DNA of 64,000 bases from NCBI GenBank assembly GCA_014529385.2, contig CM043966.1:104543087-104607086 (forward strand), read 5' to 3'. Positions 1 to 11,045 of this stretch are shown here, piece by piece. The notes beneath the pieces were generated by a model. It was given only the letters and a program-made list of their open reading frames with translations. It searched no databases and had not been told where the DNA came from. Positions within the stretch are counted from its first letter, which is position 1. Each line of letters opens with the position of its first letter. The stretch is from Adiantum capillus-veneris. Lineage: Eukaryota; Streptophyta; Polypodiopsida; Polypodiales; Pteridaceae. Both the position numbers and the translations under genes were made by a program.

Positions 1-14
1 AGAGAAGTGATGTA

Positions 15-743
15 CTACCCTACACCTAACTGCTTGCAAAAATGCGCAAAGCTCTCTGAGGGAAGTCCTTTTGTAAGTAGATCAGCAGGATTTTCTGTGG
101 TGTGAACTTTGACAAGCTGAAGTTGCTTATCCTTGAGCATTTCCCTGATGAAATGATACTTCACCTCCACATGCTTTGTCTTTGAGTGATAAACTAGATT
201 GCGAGCCAATTGTATAGCACTTTGACTATCACAATATAACACAGGCATCTCTTCTTTGATTCCCAAATCTGTTACTAGTCGATTAAGCCAAATTGATTCT
301 TTGCATGCCTCTGATGCTGCAACATATTCAGCCTCTGTAGTAGACTGAGTAACACAATCTTGTAATCTAGAACGCCATGATACTGCTCCACCAGCCAATG
401 TAAAGACATACCCTGACGTAGACCTTCGGTTGTCTAAGTCACCTACATAATCTGAGTCTGTAAAACCCTTTACACTTAGCTCCTGACTCCCATAGCATAT
501 ACGCATACTCTGTGTAGCTTTCAGGTATCTCAATATTCCTTTCACTGCCTCCCAATGTTTCTTGCCTGGGTTTGACATGTATCGACTTACTACTCCCACT
601 GCAAATGCAATGTCTGGGCGAGTAGCAATCATTGCATACATCAAACTACCCACTGCAGATGCATATGGAATCTTATCCATTTCAGCCTGTTCTTCCTCAG
701 ACACAGGACAATCTTGTTTGCTAAGTTTCACATATGGTGGCAA
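15..743 (-). pseudogene. pol: Copia connection and RNase H segment, C-terminal end of pol
   Basis: Starts with the connector YVKLSKQDCPVSEEE, then PYASAVGSLMYAMIATRPDI, a hallmark of copia RT-RNH. RNase H acidic residues are visible in TDSDY, TTEAEY and YCDSQSA, followed by KHVEVKYHFIREML and the C-terminal NPADLLTKGL. The stop near position 15 is the natural end. The segment is separated from RT only by the one-base frameshift. Confidence 0.92.
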
Positions 744-751
744 TGGAACAC

Positions 752-1597
752 TCAGTGCCTTTCCTTCTCCATATTGAAACGTTGCAAACCCTTGTCAATA
801 TACTCTGTTTGAGATAACCAAATCAACTTCTTTGATCTGTGTCTCTCAATGCGCATACCAAGTATATGACTTGCCTCACCCATGTCTTTCATATCAAACG
901 ATTTTGCCATCTTTGACTTCAAAGCTGAAATTTCTTCCAAGTGCTTGCCAGCAATCAACATGTCATCCACATACAAAATAAGGATCAGCCAACTGCCATC
1001 CTTAGCCTTCTTTGTATATAGACAGTGATCGAACTCACTACGTTTGTAGCCTTGAGAAAGCATAAACTTGTGGAATTTATGGTACCATGCCGTCGGTGAT
1101 TGTTTTAAGCCATAAAGACTCTTTAACAACTGGCATACCCAATCTTCCTTGCCTTTCTCAACAAACCCTTCTGGCTGCTGCATGTAAATTTCCACATCTA
1201 AATCACCATGCAAGAACGTTGTCTTGACATCCATTTGGTGCAACACCAAATCTAATATGGCAACCAATGCAAGAAAGCATCTCAATGTAGTCATCTTGAC
1301 CACCGGAGAGAAGACTTCATCAAAGTCAATGCCTTGTTCTTGCTTAAAGCCCTTGGCAACAAGCTTTGCTTTGTACTTTGGCTGACTATCATGAGCGGTG
1401 ATCTTATACCTGTAAACCCATTTACAAGGTAGAGCCTTTTTGCCCCGTGGTAATTTAACTAGCTTCCATGTCTGGTTTTTATGCAGAGCTGTCATCTCTG
1501 ACTGCATGGCCAATTGCCAATTCCCGGAGTCCTTCATTTGCACTGCTTCCTTGTAACATGAAGGCTCATTGCAATCAGTCAACATGACATAATTCAT
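752..1597 (-). pseudogene. pol: Copia reverse transcriptase segment
   Basis: This continues the same polyprotein after the premature stop. Seen: WKLVKLPRGKKALPCKWVYR at the RT start, KAKLVAKGFKQEQGIDF, the MDVKTTFLHGDL block, LYGLKQSPTAWY, and the catalytic YVDDM at codons 209-213. Near 757-770 the frame is lost just after FNMEK by a single-base deletion; the RNase H part resumes in another frame. RT motifs are intact, so the damage looks recent. Confidence 0.92.
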
Positions 1598-1621
1598 AGA
1601 TGGAACAAACCTATCAGGAGG

Positions 1622-3994
1622 TCACGTGACACGTCCAGATCTGTGCACAATAGGTGGCTCAGGCTCAGCCACAACCTGTGGTTCCACTCTATCCTGTCCT
1701 TGCTCCTCTTGAGCCCTGACATTTTGTCTTGCACGTGCAGGTCCATCTTCTTGGAAGACAACTCTTCTAATCTCCTCAACCCTCTCTGGTTTAGAATGAT
1801 ATTTGGATTCATTAAAGTGAACATCATTGCTACGGACAACCTTTCTGGATTTGGGATCCCAATGTTTGTACCCCATCTCACCAAAATTACCATAGCCTAG
1901 AAAAATGCACTTTCTACTCTTTGGCTCAAGTTTGTTCCTGAATTCCTTTGGAACGTGAGTATATGCCTCACAACCAAAGACTCTGAGATGCTTGTATGAG
2001 GGCATTTTGCCTGACCATACCATCTCTGGCACTGAATCCTTCTGCAAAACCTTGCTAGGAGATCTATTTACAAGATGAACAGCTGTTGATACAGCTTCAG
2101 CCCAAAACCCATTTGGCAGTTGTGCATTAGACAACATACTTCTGACCTTCTCTTGTATGGTCCTATTCATCCTCTCAGCAACACCATTTTGAGGAGGATT
2201 GTAAGGAGCAGTAAGTTCACGTTTTATACCTTTTGACTCACAAAAGTCCTGAAAGGCCTTTGAAACATACTCTCCACCATTGTCAGTGCGTAAGTATTTA
2301 AGCTTCTTGCCACTCTGATTCTCCACAAGTGTCACAAACGTTTTGAAAACACTAAACGCTTCATCCTTGTGCTTGAGAAAGTAAACCCATACTTTCCTCG
2401 AGTAATCATCTATAAATGTCATAAAGTAAGAAGCTCCCCCTAGAGATAGGTTAGGCATAGGTCCACACAAATCACTATGAACAAGTGCCAACTGTGTATC
2501 TCTTCTACTGCTTCTATGCTTATGTGGCTGCTGTGTTTGCTTACCATACAGACAATGTTCACAGAATTCAAAATCATTAAATGAAAAGCCAGGAAAATAA
2601 CCAGAACGAGACAAGATTTCCATTCCCTTCTTGGACATATGTCCTAACCGGCTATGCCACAAAGAAACGTTCGGCTGCTCGGTTACATTGATTACATTTT
2701 TAGAGACATTTGATACATAAATCATGTAAAGTCCTCTAGACTTTACTCCATGTGCTACTGTCATAGAACCCTTGGATATCTTCCACATGTTCTGTCCAAA
2801 AGTGGTGATGTAGCCAGCATCATCAAGTAAACCTGTGCTGATCAAGCTCTTTGTAATTGCGGGAACATGTCTCACATTCTTTAGCGTGAAAGAAGAGCCA
2901 TTCTGAAACTTCAATTGAACATCTCCAACGCCTAAGATCTCACATGTCTGCCCATTGCCTAGCCGAACATGATCTTTAGTGGTCACATAAGAAGTAAACC
3001 ACTCCTTGTTTGGAGACACATGAAGTGATGCCCCTGAGTCTATAATCCAGTCACTCAGTGCATTTCCATCAGATGCTGTAAGAAGAGCTGAGTCCATTGT
3101 ATTCTTCAAGAAGTAGATGTCTCCTGACACTAGACTGTCATCCTCTGCAACAGTGTTTGTCACATTTATTTCTTGAATCTTCACTGAGGACTTTTTCTTC
3201 TCACCATGGTCTTCAGCTTTCTCTTTGCCTTTTTCTGCTTTCCATTCTCTGCAGTCTCTTTTCATGTGACCCTTCTTGCCACAATGGTAGCATTCTATGT
3301 CACTCTTGCCTTTAGCACTGCGGGACTTGCTACGAGACTGATTCCTCTTTCCACCTTTGTACTTTTCTTTGGTCCTTCCCCTGACAACTAAGGCTGTTCC
3401 TTTGCCTTTGTCCATTGTCTTTCTATTCGTTTCTTCAGTAAGCAGACTTCCTTCTACACCTGCTATGTTCAAACCATCTGGAGGTGCAGAATTACTCAAA
3501 GCTGTGCGAAAAGTGTCCCAACTTTTCGAAAATGTGATCAACAGGAACATAGCTCTAACAGGTTCATCAAACTTGACACCTTGAGCTGACAACTGACTGT
3601 AGATTGTGTTGAATTCATTTAGATGATTGGACATAGGTGTCCCTTCTTTCATCTTCAAGTCAACAAGCTTCTTAAGCCAGTATACCTGTGAAGCTGCACT
3701 CTGCTTCTCATAAAGATCACTCAGCTTTAACCATGCTTGATAAGCCGACATCTCGTCTGCTACATTGAAGTAAACGCTTTCTGCCAAAGTCAGCATAATG
3801 GTAGAAAGTGCCAATTCATCCATTTCGCTCCATTCATCTTCGTCCATATCTTTTGGTTTTATCCCCTTGAGCTTTATAGGTTTTATCTGCTTCTTTTGTA
3901 CCAACACGTGCCAAATCTGTTGCTTCCACAATGGGAAATTGGTTCCATCCAGCTTCTTGATATTGTAAAGAGCAGTGTCCTGTGATCCAGCCAT
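1622..3994 (-). CDS. gag-pol: Copia gag-protease-integrase polyprotein, N-terminal part
   Basis: 790 codons. Order seen: UBN2-type gag (about 20-190), basic linker, CCHC zinc knuckle (235-248), aspartic protease with IIDSGAS (active Asp 319), GAG-pre-integrase zinc region (LWHSRLGHMSKKG from 445), then the integrase core with Asp508, Asp571 and Glu607. Asp571 and Glu607 are separated by 35 residues, the expected D,D35E spacing. The Met start lies in a normal N-terminus (MAGSQDTALYNIKKLDGTNF). The reading frame ends at a TGA where the family normally continues with Arg (RSGRVT, then PPDRFVPS); this fits a CGA-to-TGA change by cytosine deamination. Downstream RT continues after the stop, so translation of full gag-pol would fail. 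Confidence 0.93.
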   Translation of the reverse strand: MAGSQDTALYNIKKLDGTNFPLWKQQIWHVLVQKKQIKPIKLKGIKPKDMDEDEWSEMDELALSTIMLTLAESVYFNVADEMSAYQAWLKLSDLYEKQSAASQVYWLKKLVDLKMKEGTPMSNHLNEFNTIYSQLSAQGVKFDEPVRAMFLLITFSKSWDTFRTALSNSAPPDGLNIAGVEGSLLTEETNRKTMDKGKGTALVVRGRTKEKYKGGKRNQSRSKSRSAKGKSDIECYHCGKKGHMKRDCREWKAEKGKEKAEDHGEKKKSSVKIQEINVTNTVAEDDSLVSGDIYFLKNTMDSALLTASDGNALSDWIIDSGASLHVSPNKEWFTSYVTTKDHVRLGNGQTCEILGVGDVQLKFQNGSSFTLKNVRHVPAITKSLISTGLLDDAGYITTFGQNMWKISKGSMTVAHGVKSRGLYMIYVSNVSKNVINVTEQPNVSLWHSRLGHMSKKGMEILSRSGYFPGFSFNDFEFCEHCLYGKQTQQPHKHRSSRRDTQLALVHSDLCGPMPNLSLGGASYFMTFIDDYSRKVWVYFLKHKDEAFSVFKTFVTLVENQSGKKLKYLRTDNGGEYVSKAFQDFCESKGIKRELTAPYNPPQNGVAERMNRTIQEKVRSMLSNAQLPNGFWAEAVSTAVHLVNRSPSKVLQKDSVPEMVWSGKMPSYKHLRVFGCEAYTHVPKEFRNKLEPKSRKCIFLGYGNFGEMGYKHWDPKSRKVVRSNDVHFNESKYHSKPERVEEIRRVVFQEDGPARARQNVRAQEEQGQDRVEPQVVAEPEPPIVHRSGRVT

Positions 3995-5075
3995 AGCTAC
4001 GCTTCACAATAGTTTACTTTCCTGGGAAAAGTTCGGCAGAGTTTCCACTGTAAACTGACCTCTGAACCAATATCAACCGGTCAAATGAACCAAGAAAGCT
4101 TCAGATTCTGCATAAATTTCGACAGAGTCTCCTTTGTAAAATGGCTCTGGTGTACTCAAAAACAGACCAAAAAACAACTCAAAAATACTGTCTCTCTGAC
4201 ACTGTAAGCTGTGGGTAAACCTGTCCTGCACCTGTACTGTCTCGGACTCTTCTGTCACTGTCCTGTAAGCATAGACTGCGACAATGCCTCAACGGCAGTA
4301 AAGCAAAGATGCAATCCCAACTGTCTAACTCACAGTCAATACATCCTAGCTACCTATCTAAGGGTGCTCGAGGGATCGCTCCAAGACCTGTATCACCAAA
4401 AGGATCTCAACATTCGAGAATCCCCCAGCTCAATAAAACCTCACTCAACCCTCAACAAAGGTTGCAGTAAATCTGACAGTACATAGACTTCCCACAAAGT
4501 CATACATCCACAAATTTCCCACTGTATGCTGTAACCGCTACGGAGGTTGTTTGCTACGTGACTCACAGCCAGCAAACCCTCAACAGACATACATCATCTC
4601 TGACAATACATCCCATGTGGAATTACCTGCAATGTCAGGATGAAATTTGGAATATCAAGCAGCAAACACAAGCTACATGATGAACTAGTGGATGTCGCCT
4701 ACAGTCTGTGTGTAGATGCACTCGTGTCGTATGTGACACGCCTCCAAGAACTGTGAGCCGTCCTTCGATGTGTAGACAGCCACAAATCAACACTCTGGGA
4801 GTGTCGATATTCTCAGCACCTGCAGTCGTAGGCCGAAAACCCCAAATTTGCAGAGTCGGATCTGCACCCACTGAGACCACGTAGTGAAAATGGCCTGCGC
4901 AGACCTTTGTCGAAGCCGAACGGTGGCCGAGATGACCTCAGAATGAATTTCTGACAACACCGAGCCCTTTGGGTTCACCACGAGATTTGGGACCGTGTCT
5001 TTGCCTGTCGAATTTCACTCCAATCTGAGTTGGTGACTCTAGCCTCGTGCAGTGCTGCCCCGAGCCTCGATCTGA
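3995..5075 (-). other. Copia leader (untranslated region between PBS and gag)
   Basis: About 1.08 kb lies between the primer binding site and the gag start, which is long for a copia leader. Only short unrelated ORFs occur here, for example 61 codons at 4073-4258, with no recognised domain. It probably carries packaging and dimerisation signals, but none can be pointed to. Confidence 0.6.
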
Positions 5076-5087
5076 GCTCTGATACCA
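5076..5087 (-). other. Primer binding site, initiator tRNA-Met type
   Basis: The minus strand reads TGGTATCAGAGC, the standard complement of the initiator tRNA-Met 3' end used by many plant copia elements. It starts two bases inside the LTR and fixes both the LTR boundary and the element's orientation. Confidence 0.93.
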
Positions 5088-5089
5088 GT

Positions 5090-5281
5090 TGAAGGAGTAC
5101 GAGCAGAAGTGCGACGCGAGAGAGAGTGCGAGAAGAAGAGCACGACGATATGGTGAACTCGCTCTACTGTAATGTGTAGAGCATAGTGAGTTCTTATTAG
5201 GTTTTTACAAAACAATATGTGTACATACCTGGCGGCCCGTCCACTTACCTGGGCGACCACATTGGGCTTTATACCCCAACA
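5090..5281 (-). repeat. 5' LTR of the copia element (192 bp)
   Basis: The right boundary reads TGTTGGGG on the minus strand, a typical plant LTR start, followed at once by a TATAAAG motif (about 5267-5273 on the plus strand). The left boundary ends in CA, two bases before the primer binding site. TG...CA termini and position fit a 5' LTR. The target-site duplication cannot be checked because the other LTR is outside the window. Confidence 0.85.
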
Positions 5282-6160
5282 GCACAAACCCTGCCTGGCA
5301 TTGCTTAAGTGTGCGGCGTTGGTCTGTCCCACTGATTTAGGCCCCTTTCCTTCTGCGACACTAACAGCACCCTATGCTTACATGGTTCTTGAAGCGAAAG
5401 GTAGGCAGGTATTACGAGTCCTTTGTCCCACACATCTATCTAGAAGTGTGGTTTACCGGTTTCACTAAATGCTTCTATCTCTTGCCCCGCCCAGCAAAGG
5501 TTGTGTGAGTGTAATGTTACGCTTCAGATATTTGCTATACCCATATCGAATCCTAGTTTCCCTTATCTCCAGTGCACTTGCTTTGGATCCTCAACACACA
5601 GGGAAAGACGCGGTAACGAAAAATCCTTAGCTGCCCAACACGTCTGGCTGATCGTTCTGCTAGCATCTCGCATTCACGAAACCATTCAATTGAACATGAA
5701 TGGAAGCTTATGTTGCCCTATTTGTTCTATGATCTATGGGTCTACTGGAATCACTAACTTCGAAGAATCGGCCAAGACCTTCACTGGATATGAAATCACT
5801 TTGCTTGGTGCTTAATCTAGTGGTATCTTTATGGGAATCTTATTTATTTTTGTAGGTTTCTTATTTAAGATCACTGTAGTTTCTTTTCGAGCGTCTGTAA
5901 GACGGCCTATGGATACCGGCAAATTGCGGAGAATCTCAGTACTACTGTTAACCCTCACAACTCACGGACACCCTATCACCTACGATGGACGTTGTAACCT
6001 ACGGCGGACATTGTATTATTTATTTGGTAGAGTCAGGTACTGGGCTTGTCGGTCCAATAGGAAAAGGGTAAGAGTGATCGCCACTGAGAGGCGCACTCTA
6101 ACTGGAACATTCAAGGGATTAGTTGGCTAAGCATGGGCGCCCAAGTGTGAATGGGGCGAG
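5282..6160. other. No gene recognised
   Basis: Several ORFs of 80-104 codons occur (for example 5501-5815 and 5831-6130 on the plus strand), but none shows a recognisable domain or biased composition. The segment ends in a TATA-like motif described separately. Confidence 0.5.
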
Positions 6161-6267
6161 CTCATATAAAAGTCAACTAAACCTAAAATTCACTCATTCT
6201 CTCATTTGTGCAATAGAAGAGTGCTCTTGCTCCATCTCCATCTCCATCTTCTTCTTCTTCACCTCCT

Positions 6268-6331
<64 letters not shown>

Positions 6332-6430
6332 TGGGCGATCGATCATTACGAAGGCACGGCGGCGACGAAGCGGCGGCTCCTTCTTCTTCGCGGCGAGGAA
6401 TCCTCCACGAAGCAAGCGTAGAGCGGTGAG
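6161..6430 (+). promoter_or_regulatory. Promoter-like region with possible first exon and GTGAGT donor
   Basis: A TATA-like CTCATATAAAAG lies near 6163-6174. About 25-30 bp downstream begins a CT-rich leader with CATCTCCATCTTCTTCTTC, then GT and GA microsatellites, then a GC-richer stretch encoding Arg/Ala-rich frames, ending at 6424 in a good splice donor, AGCG|GTGAGTG. This resembles a plant 5' UTR exon or the transcribed part of an LTR. No downstream exon or second copy was found in the window, so the owner is unknown. Confidence 0.4.
6269..6331 (+). repeat. GT then GA microsatellite
   Basis: A near-perfect GT run with one interruption passes directly into a GA run. It sits between the TATA-like motif and the possible splice donor. 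Confidence 0.95.
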
Positions 6431-7614
6431 TGACACACCATCGCCTTCTTTGAGCTTACTAGTTTAGGCTTGTTGTGTGCTTGGAGCCATTTGTGGCTCG
6501 CACACGGTGTATCGGCAAGTTCCTTGCATTGACACGTGCGACATATGCGCACAACTACCTGGGCGCCTTATGCCGGAGCGTGAGAGTATAGCATGTTACA
6601 AAAGCGCGGTTGGAGGCTCGGAAGTGAAGGGTGCCGCACAAACTCTATAGTGTTACATAAGATAAGCCCACCTGGCGAATTGAAGTTATAGTCAGCTAAC
6701 TAGCTACCTGACCTGCCCGTGTCACAAGCACGATGGAAACATGCAAGCGCACGTTGGTATGCTCTCTGCCTGTCGAAATTTAGCAGCGACAAGGTCTAGA
6801 TTGGAGGAGCTAGAAACAGCTGCATGAAAGCCAAAACCCCCATTTAACGAAACGATATTCCAAGACACTAAAACCATAGGCTGTATCGGCGAGATCCAAT
6901 GGTAAGCTAGATCCTTGGCCGGAAGTCATAGGACCTTTAGTACCTATCTAGCGTTCTGTGCCCCTTTAGCCTTTGTATCACAAGCAAGTAAGAAGAGCAA
7001 CTTAAGAACTAACCTAAAGAGCTTGCCATGCAAAAAAGTAGGACACAACAAGCGCTCCTTTACTTCATTCCATTCGGGAGAGGGGTAACTAAAGAAGCAC
7101 ATAGGTTGGTTGGAGACTCTAAATGAAGCCTTTGGCCTTTATTTTCTTTGCGAACTAACAAATTCTCTTTTTTTAAGGAAACTTTACTTGCCGTTGCCAA
7201 ATGGTAGTACACTATCCTGACTTGCAAAGAAAACAGGTCCTGTCCTCTTCTCAGCTTGAAAAGAGATTGGCAACAACAAAAAGGAAGAGGTCTATTTATC
7301 TAATACCTGCTTATATTGAGCACGTATTCTCTGTTCAAAATCCACTGAAATCATTTTTGATTAAGTATATCCAATAGCGTATAGAATAGCTAAAAGCAGG
7401 AAGCGGACCTTCAGGTATAACTGCTAGCTATCTATGGAACTTAGCAAGTGAGCTGCTTTTGATTCTTTCCCTATTTCTAGTAGTATGTGCATGCAGTCTA
7501 TTCACTAAGAAAATATTGGCATGTAAAAGTTAAAAAAAGTGAAACCCCATATCAATAAAGCAAGAGGCAAAGGACAAAGAGCACATAAAGAGTGGGCAAA
7601 GTTAGTGGTCAGAC
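6431..7614. other. No gene recognised; non-TE-looking sequence
   Basis: Low-repeat, moderately AT-rich DNA without the decayed polymerase frames that fill most of the window. The texture resembles plant mitochondrial intergenic DNA, but no organelle gene could be named. It leads into a small-ORF cluster. Confidence 0.35.
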
Positions 7615-7740
7615 ATGTATAGTGGTCGGATAGTTAATACAGGTTATGTCTTGAAAGGACTAATTACTGTGATTCGTGGAGCTATCAATTGGTTTAGATC
7701 CATTAGTCGACGCAAAAATGTTAACCCAAAAACTCCGTGA
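7615..7740 (+). CDS. Small hypothetical ORF (41 aa), first of a cluster
   Basis: An ATG-to-TGA frame of 41 codons rich in Ile, Arg and Lys (TVIRGAINWFRSISRRKN in its second half). It ends 18 bp before the next ATG. No family was recognised. It is listed because its spacing to the next frame is operon-like; it could be chance. Confidence 0.25.
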   Translation: MYSGRIVNTGYVLKGLITVIRGAINWFRSISRRKNVNPKTP

Positions 7741-7758
7741 CTGAGGAATCGTGTAACC

Positions 7759-7995
7759 ATGCCTCTAATTCACGTATTGGCGAATCGTATGCATGTGGGC
7801 GACGGAAATGCTGTTTATTCCTTGGCTTTAGATCTTTTCAATTTGTTCGGATCGCATCTAAAGCTTACTTTTCGTTGTAGATTTAGCACTGCCTTTGTTT
7901 TGTTTAGCTGTGGATTAATTGCTTTGCTTTTTCTCTTAATACTAATTGCATTCCTGCTTGTTTTTTCTTTTCTTGTGCTGCTTTACCTTGGTTAG
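7759..7995 (+). CDS. Hypothetical small membrane protein (78 aa)
   Basis: The C-terminal 35 residues are almost entirely hydrophobic (VLFSCGLIALLFLLILIAFL), enough for one long or two short membrane spans; the N-terminal part is soluble-looking. It starts 18 bp after the previous small ORF. The same frame does not continue into 8144. No match to a known family is claimed. A fragment of an organelle ORF is one option. Confidence 0.3.
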   Translation: MPLIHVLANRMHVGDGNAVYSLALDLFNLFGSHLKLTFRCRFSTAFVLFSCGLIALLFLLILIAFLLVFSFLVLLYLG

Positions 7996-8143
7996 CGTTC
8001 CGAAACGCGTTGTATGCATGTCTCTGCAACTCAGTGGGTATTGACTAAAGCCAGCCCTGCAGGTCCGACCGCATCGCGCCAAGTGTTCAGTGCTGAGCTG
8101 TATGTTCGCTATGGTCTTGAAGTAAGACGAAACCAAAAAGGTT

Positions 8144-8464
8144 ATGAATACAAAAGATGAAAAACCCAATACGAAAAAAAAGATTAAACTAAAAAAGTTT
8201 ATGGTAAACGCTTTATCTATTTTTAAAAGCCAGTATCCCGCGTTCAACGAGATGGAAGACCAACGTTTTCTATCTATCGTTGGTTTTATGACAACAAATC
8301 TGGGAACCAGTCGGACCAGATTGTTGCACAATAAAGGGGTTTTAACCCCTATCGCAGAATCTAAAGCAGCCTTAGACACCTTCCGATTATCGAAAGGTTG
8401 GGGGCACTTTTTACGTTCTTTCACAGATCAATTAGTTAAGGAAGTATGTCTCTTACCGCAATAG
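8144..8464 (+). CDS. Hypothetical protein (106 aa), upstream member of an overlapping pair
   Basis: Lys-rich N-terminus (about residues 1-25) followed by a mixed helical-looking domain with TTNLGTSRTRLLHNKGVLTP and SKGWGHFLRSFTDQL. AAAAAGG precedes the ATG by two bases. The last 19 bases overlap the start of the next ORF in another frame. Either this is a translationally coupled pair, as in organelle or bacterial operons, or one frameshift has split a protein of about 205 residues. No relative was recognised. Confidence 0.4.
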   Translation: MNTKDEKPNTKKKIKLKKFMVNALSIFKSQYPAFNEMEDQRFLSIVGFMTTNLGTSRTRLLHNKGVLTPIAESKAALDTFRLSKGWGHFLRSFTDQLVKEVCLLPQ

Positions 8465-8751
8465 CTGATATTGCGGGGGATCCATATTTAACTTTATTAC
8501 TTCAGATCGTTCGAATATATTCTTTATTTATCGAAAGTCGAAGTAATAAAGGTAAAACTAGCCTAGATCAAATTCTTACGTGGCAAGATGCCCTTGAAAT
8601 AGTTAAAGAAAATGAACATTTAGGGGCTCTAATGTCAAATGCAGAAGAGTTGCTAAATTTATTGGGATTCCTAACTAAATTAAAAGGGGGAGAAACTAGA
8701 CTCCATAAGCGTATTTTCGACTGTGTCGAGAGATTGTTGGAAACACCCTGA
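8446..8751 (+). CDS. Hypothetical helical protein (101 aa), downstream member of the pair
   Basis: A well-composed acidic/leucine-rich sequence without low complexity (QILTWQDALEIVKENEHLGA, NAEELLNLLGFLTKLKGG), predicted mainly helical by eye. GTTAAGGAAG lies immediately upstream of the ATG, which is itself inside the previous ORF. Base composition is AT-richer than the flanking TEs. It could be a second gene or the frameshifted C-terminal half of the upstream ORF. Function unknown. Confidence 0.4.
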   Translation: MSLTAIADIAGDPYLTLLLQIVRIYSLFIESRSNKGKTSLDQILTWQDALEIVKENEHLGALMSNAEELLNLLGFLTKLKGGETRLHKRIFDCVERLLETP

Positions 8752-9192
8752 TCATCTAAAATGCCTTTAATCCCTTATTTTTACAATATATGGGTCAGGG
8801 CTCCGCCTACCCATTACTCTACTTTTTGAAACTTCATTTTGCTTTTCATTTGTCATGGCTATACACTATGCCAACACCGTCCTAATGCCTGGATAGTATG
8901 GCTTTCCCTTTAGCGTCAAAAATACTCACCTTAAACCGGCCGCTTTTCGAAAGGAAAGGGTTGTTGCTCTATCTGACTGAACTAAGGATGCTACGCATTA
9001 CAAACACCTCTAGTAGCCTTACCTTAGTAATTACAGGTTTCCTTCCATCGATATCATCAACTCTGACTTTTAAAACAAACCTAGCTAATATAATGCTAAC
9101 TTTGCAATATATATATATATGAATTACTTCCAAATCATTTGTTACCAAAATAATAATAATATTCAAGCCAAGTCAACTTGCGTATATAGCGC
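8752..9192. other. No gene recognised, up to the Tat 5' LTR
   Basis: AT-rich DNA with a short AT microsatellite at about 9108-9120. A tRNA D-arm-like string occurs near 8968-8992 on the minus strand but does not fold into a complete tRNA. The gypsy LTR begins directly at 9193. Confidence 0.5.
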
Positions 9193-9408
9193 TGATGGTC
9201 GGTTTTTGAAACCGTGACCGTGAGAACCACACCCTAAGGAAGGGAAGGCTTATTACCAAAGAAAAAAAAAAAACAAAAAAAACTCTTTACCATTCACCAT
9301 AACCCCCCCCAAGGTTAACCACTAGGGGGGCGCCGCCAGTTTGGCCACCCACCCTCCATTATTGCCAGAAGACGGACTCACTCTCTCTGCTATTGCTCGG
9401 CTCCGCCA

Positions 9409-10071
<663 letters not shown>

Positions 10072-10571
10072 GACTATTCCCCCCCCCCCCCCCCCCCCGT
10101 TCCCAGCGGCTCCGCTCTGTCGTGCGCTCTCCATCCCCCACCCTCGCGGGCGCTGTGAACACCATCCAACCCCCCCCTTTCTCTCATAACCCCTCCCCCC
10201 TCTCCAACACTTACCCCCTCTCTCCCCCGCGCTCTGTGCGCGCATGCCGCAGGCAAGCCCCCCCCCCCCCCCCCCCCTCCCCCGCTCTCTATCGCGCTCT
10301 CCCCTCCTCAGCACACCCGTGCACACCAGCACACTCACACTCACACACACACACACACACACACACGAGAGCACGCACCCCTCTCTCTCACTCCATTCTC
10401 CCCCCCCCCCCCCCCCCCTCCGCCTCTGCATCTCCCACAGCATCGTCGGAAAAAAACAGAAAAAGAAATATATATATATATATTAACATACACCCCCTCC
10501 CATTCCCATGCACGCCAATATACGCACACATATATATATACACACACATGCCTACACACCCATGCACCTAT

Positions 10572-10612
<41 letters not shown>

Positions 10613-11045
10613 TAACGCACACACACAAAAAAATTACAAAAAAACGACGAATTCTACGACTACGACGACATCAACAAAGGAGGACGACCGGAATCACGCG
10701 ACACCGACAACAAAAAGAACAAAGGCGCCGAAGGCATGCCCCGGCCGACCTCGAAAATACGTACGCACTACACCGACGCACCAGCAAGCTGCCATTCAAC
10801 GGCATCACGCAACCATGACACCATTTTCAGTAAACCGTAGGTTATCATCATCATTTTTCAGTTTTCACCCAAGCCTTGTAAATTCCCAATTTGTAATTTC
10901 GCTCTCGCTAGGTGATGGTCACAAAGGCCCACCTAGAGGTTTTCATTTTTAATAACTCCCAAGACAAAGCAAGGGTCAACCACACCGGGCCCACAGTCTT
11001 GCTTTGTCTCCCCGATTAGCTTACCCTAATCCAAGCAGTCAACAC

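Larger units (their letters stand above)
1..5281 (-). mobile_element. Ty1/copia LTR retrotransposon, 5' LTR to RNase H (3' LTR outside window)
   Basis: Seen reading right to left: a 192-bp LTR, a tRNA-iMet type primer binding site, a leader of about 1.1 kb, then gag, protease, integrase, RT and RNase H. The order PR-IN-RT-RNH defines copia (Pseudoviridae-type) elements. Coding ends 15 bp from the window edge, so the polypurine tract and 3' LTR lie to the left. One premature stop and one frameshift interrupt an otherwise well preserved gag-pol, which suggests a fairly young but inactive copy. LTR divergence cannot be measured because only one LTR is visible. Confidence 0.95.

Noticed and set aside
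8955-9000. tRNA-like D-arm string on the minus strand (TTAGTTCAGTCAGATAGAGC)
   Set aside because: The anticodon arm and TPsiC arm do not fold in a standard way around it. It may be a tRNA relic, but it is not a callable tRNA.
6431-9192. Definite mitochondrial insertion (NUMT)
   Set aside because: The texture resembles plant mitochondrial DNA, but no organelle gene could be identified by eye. Kept only as a hypothesis.
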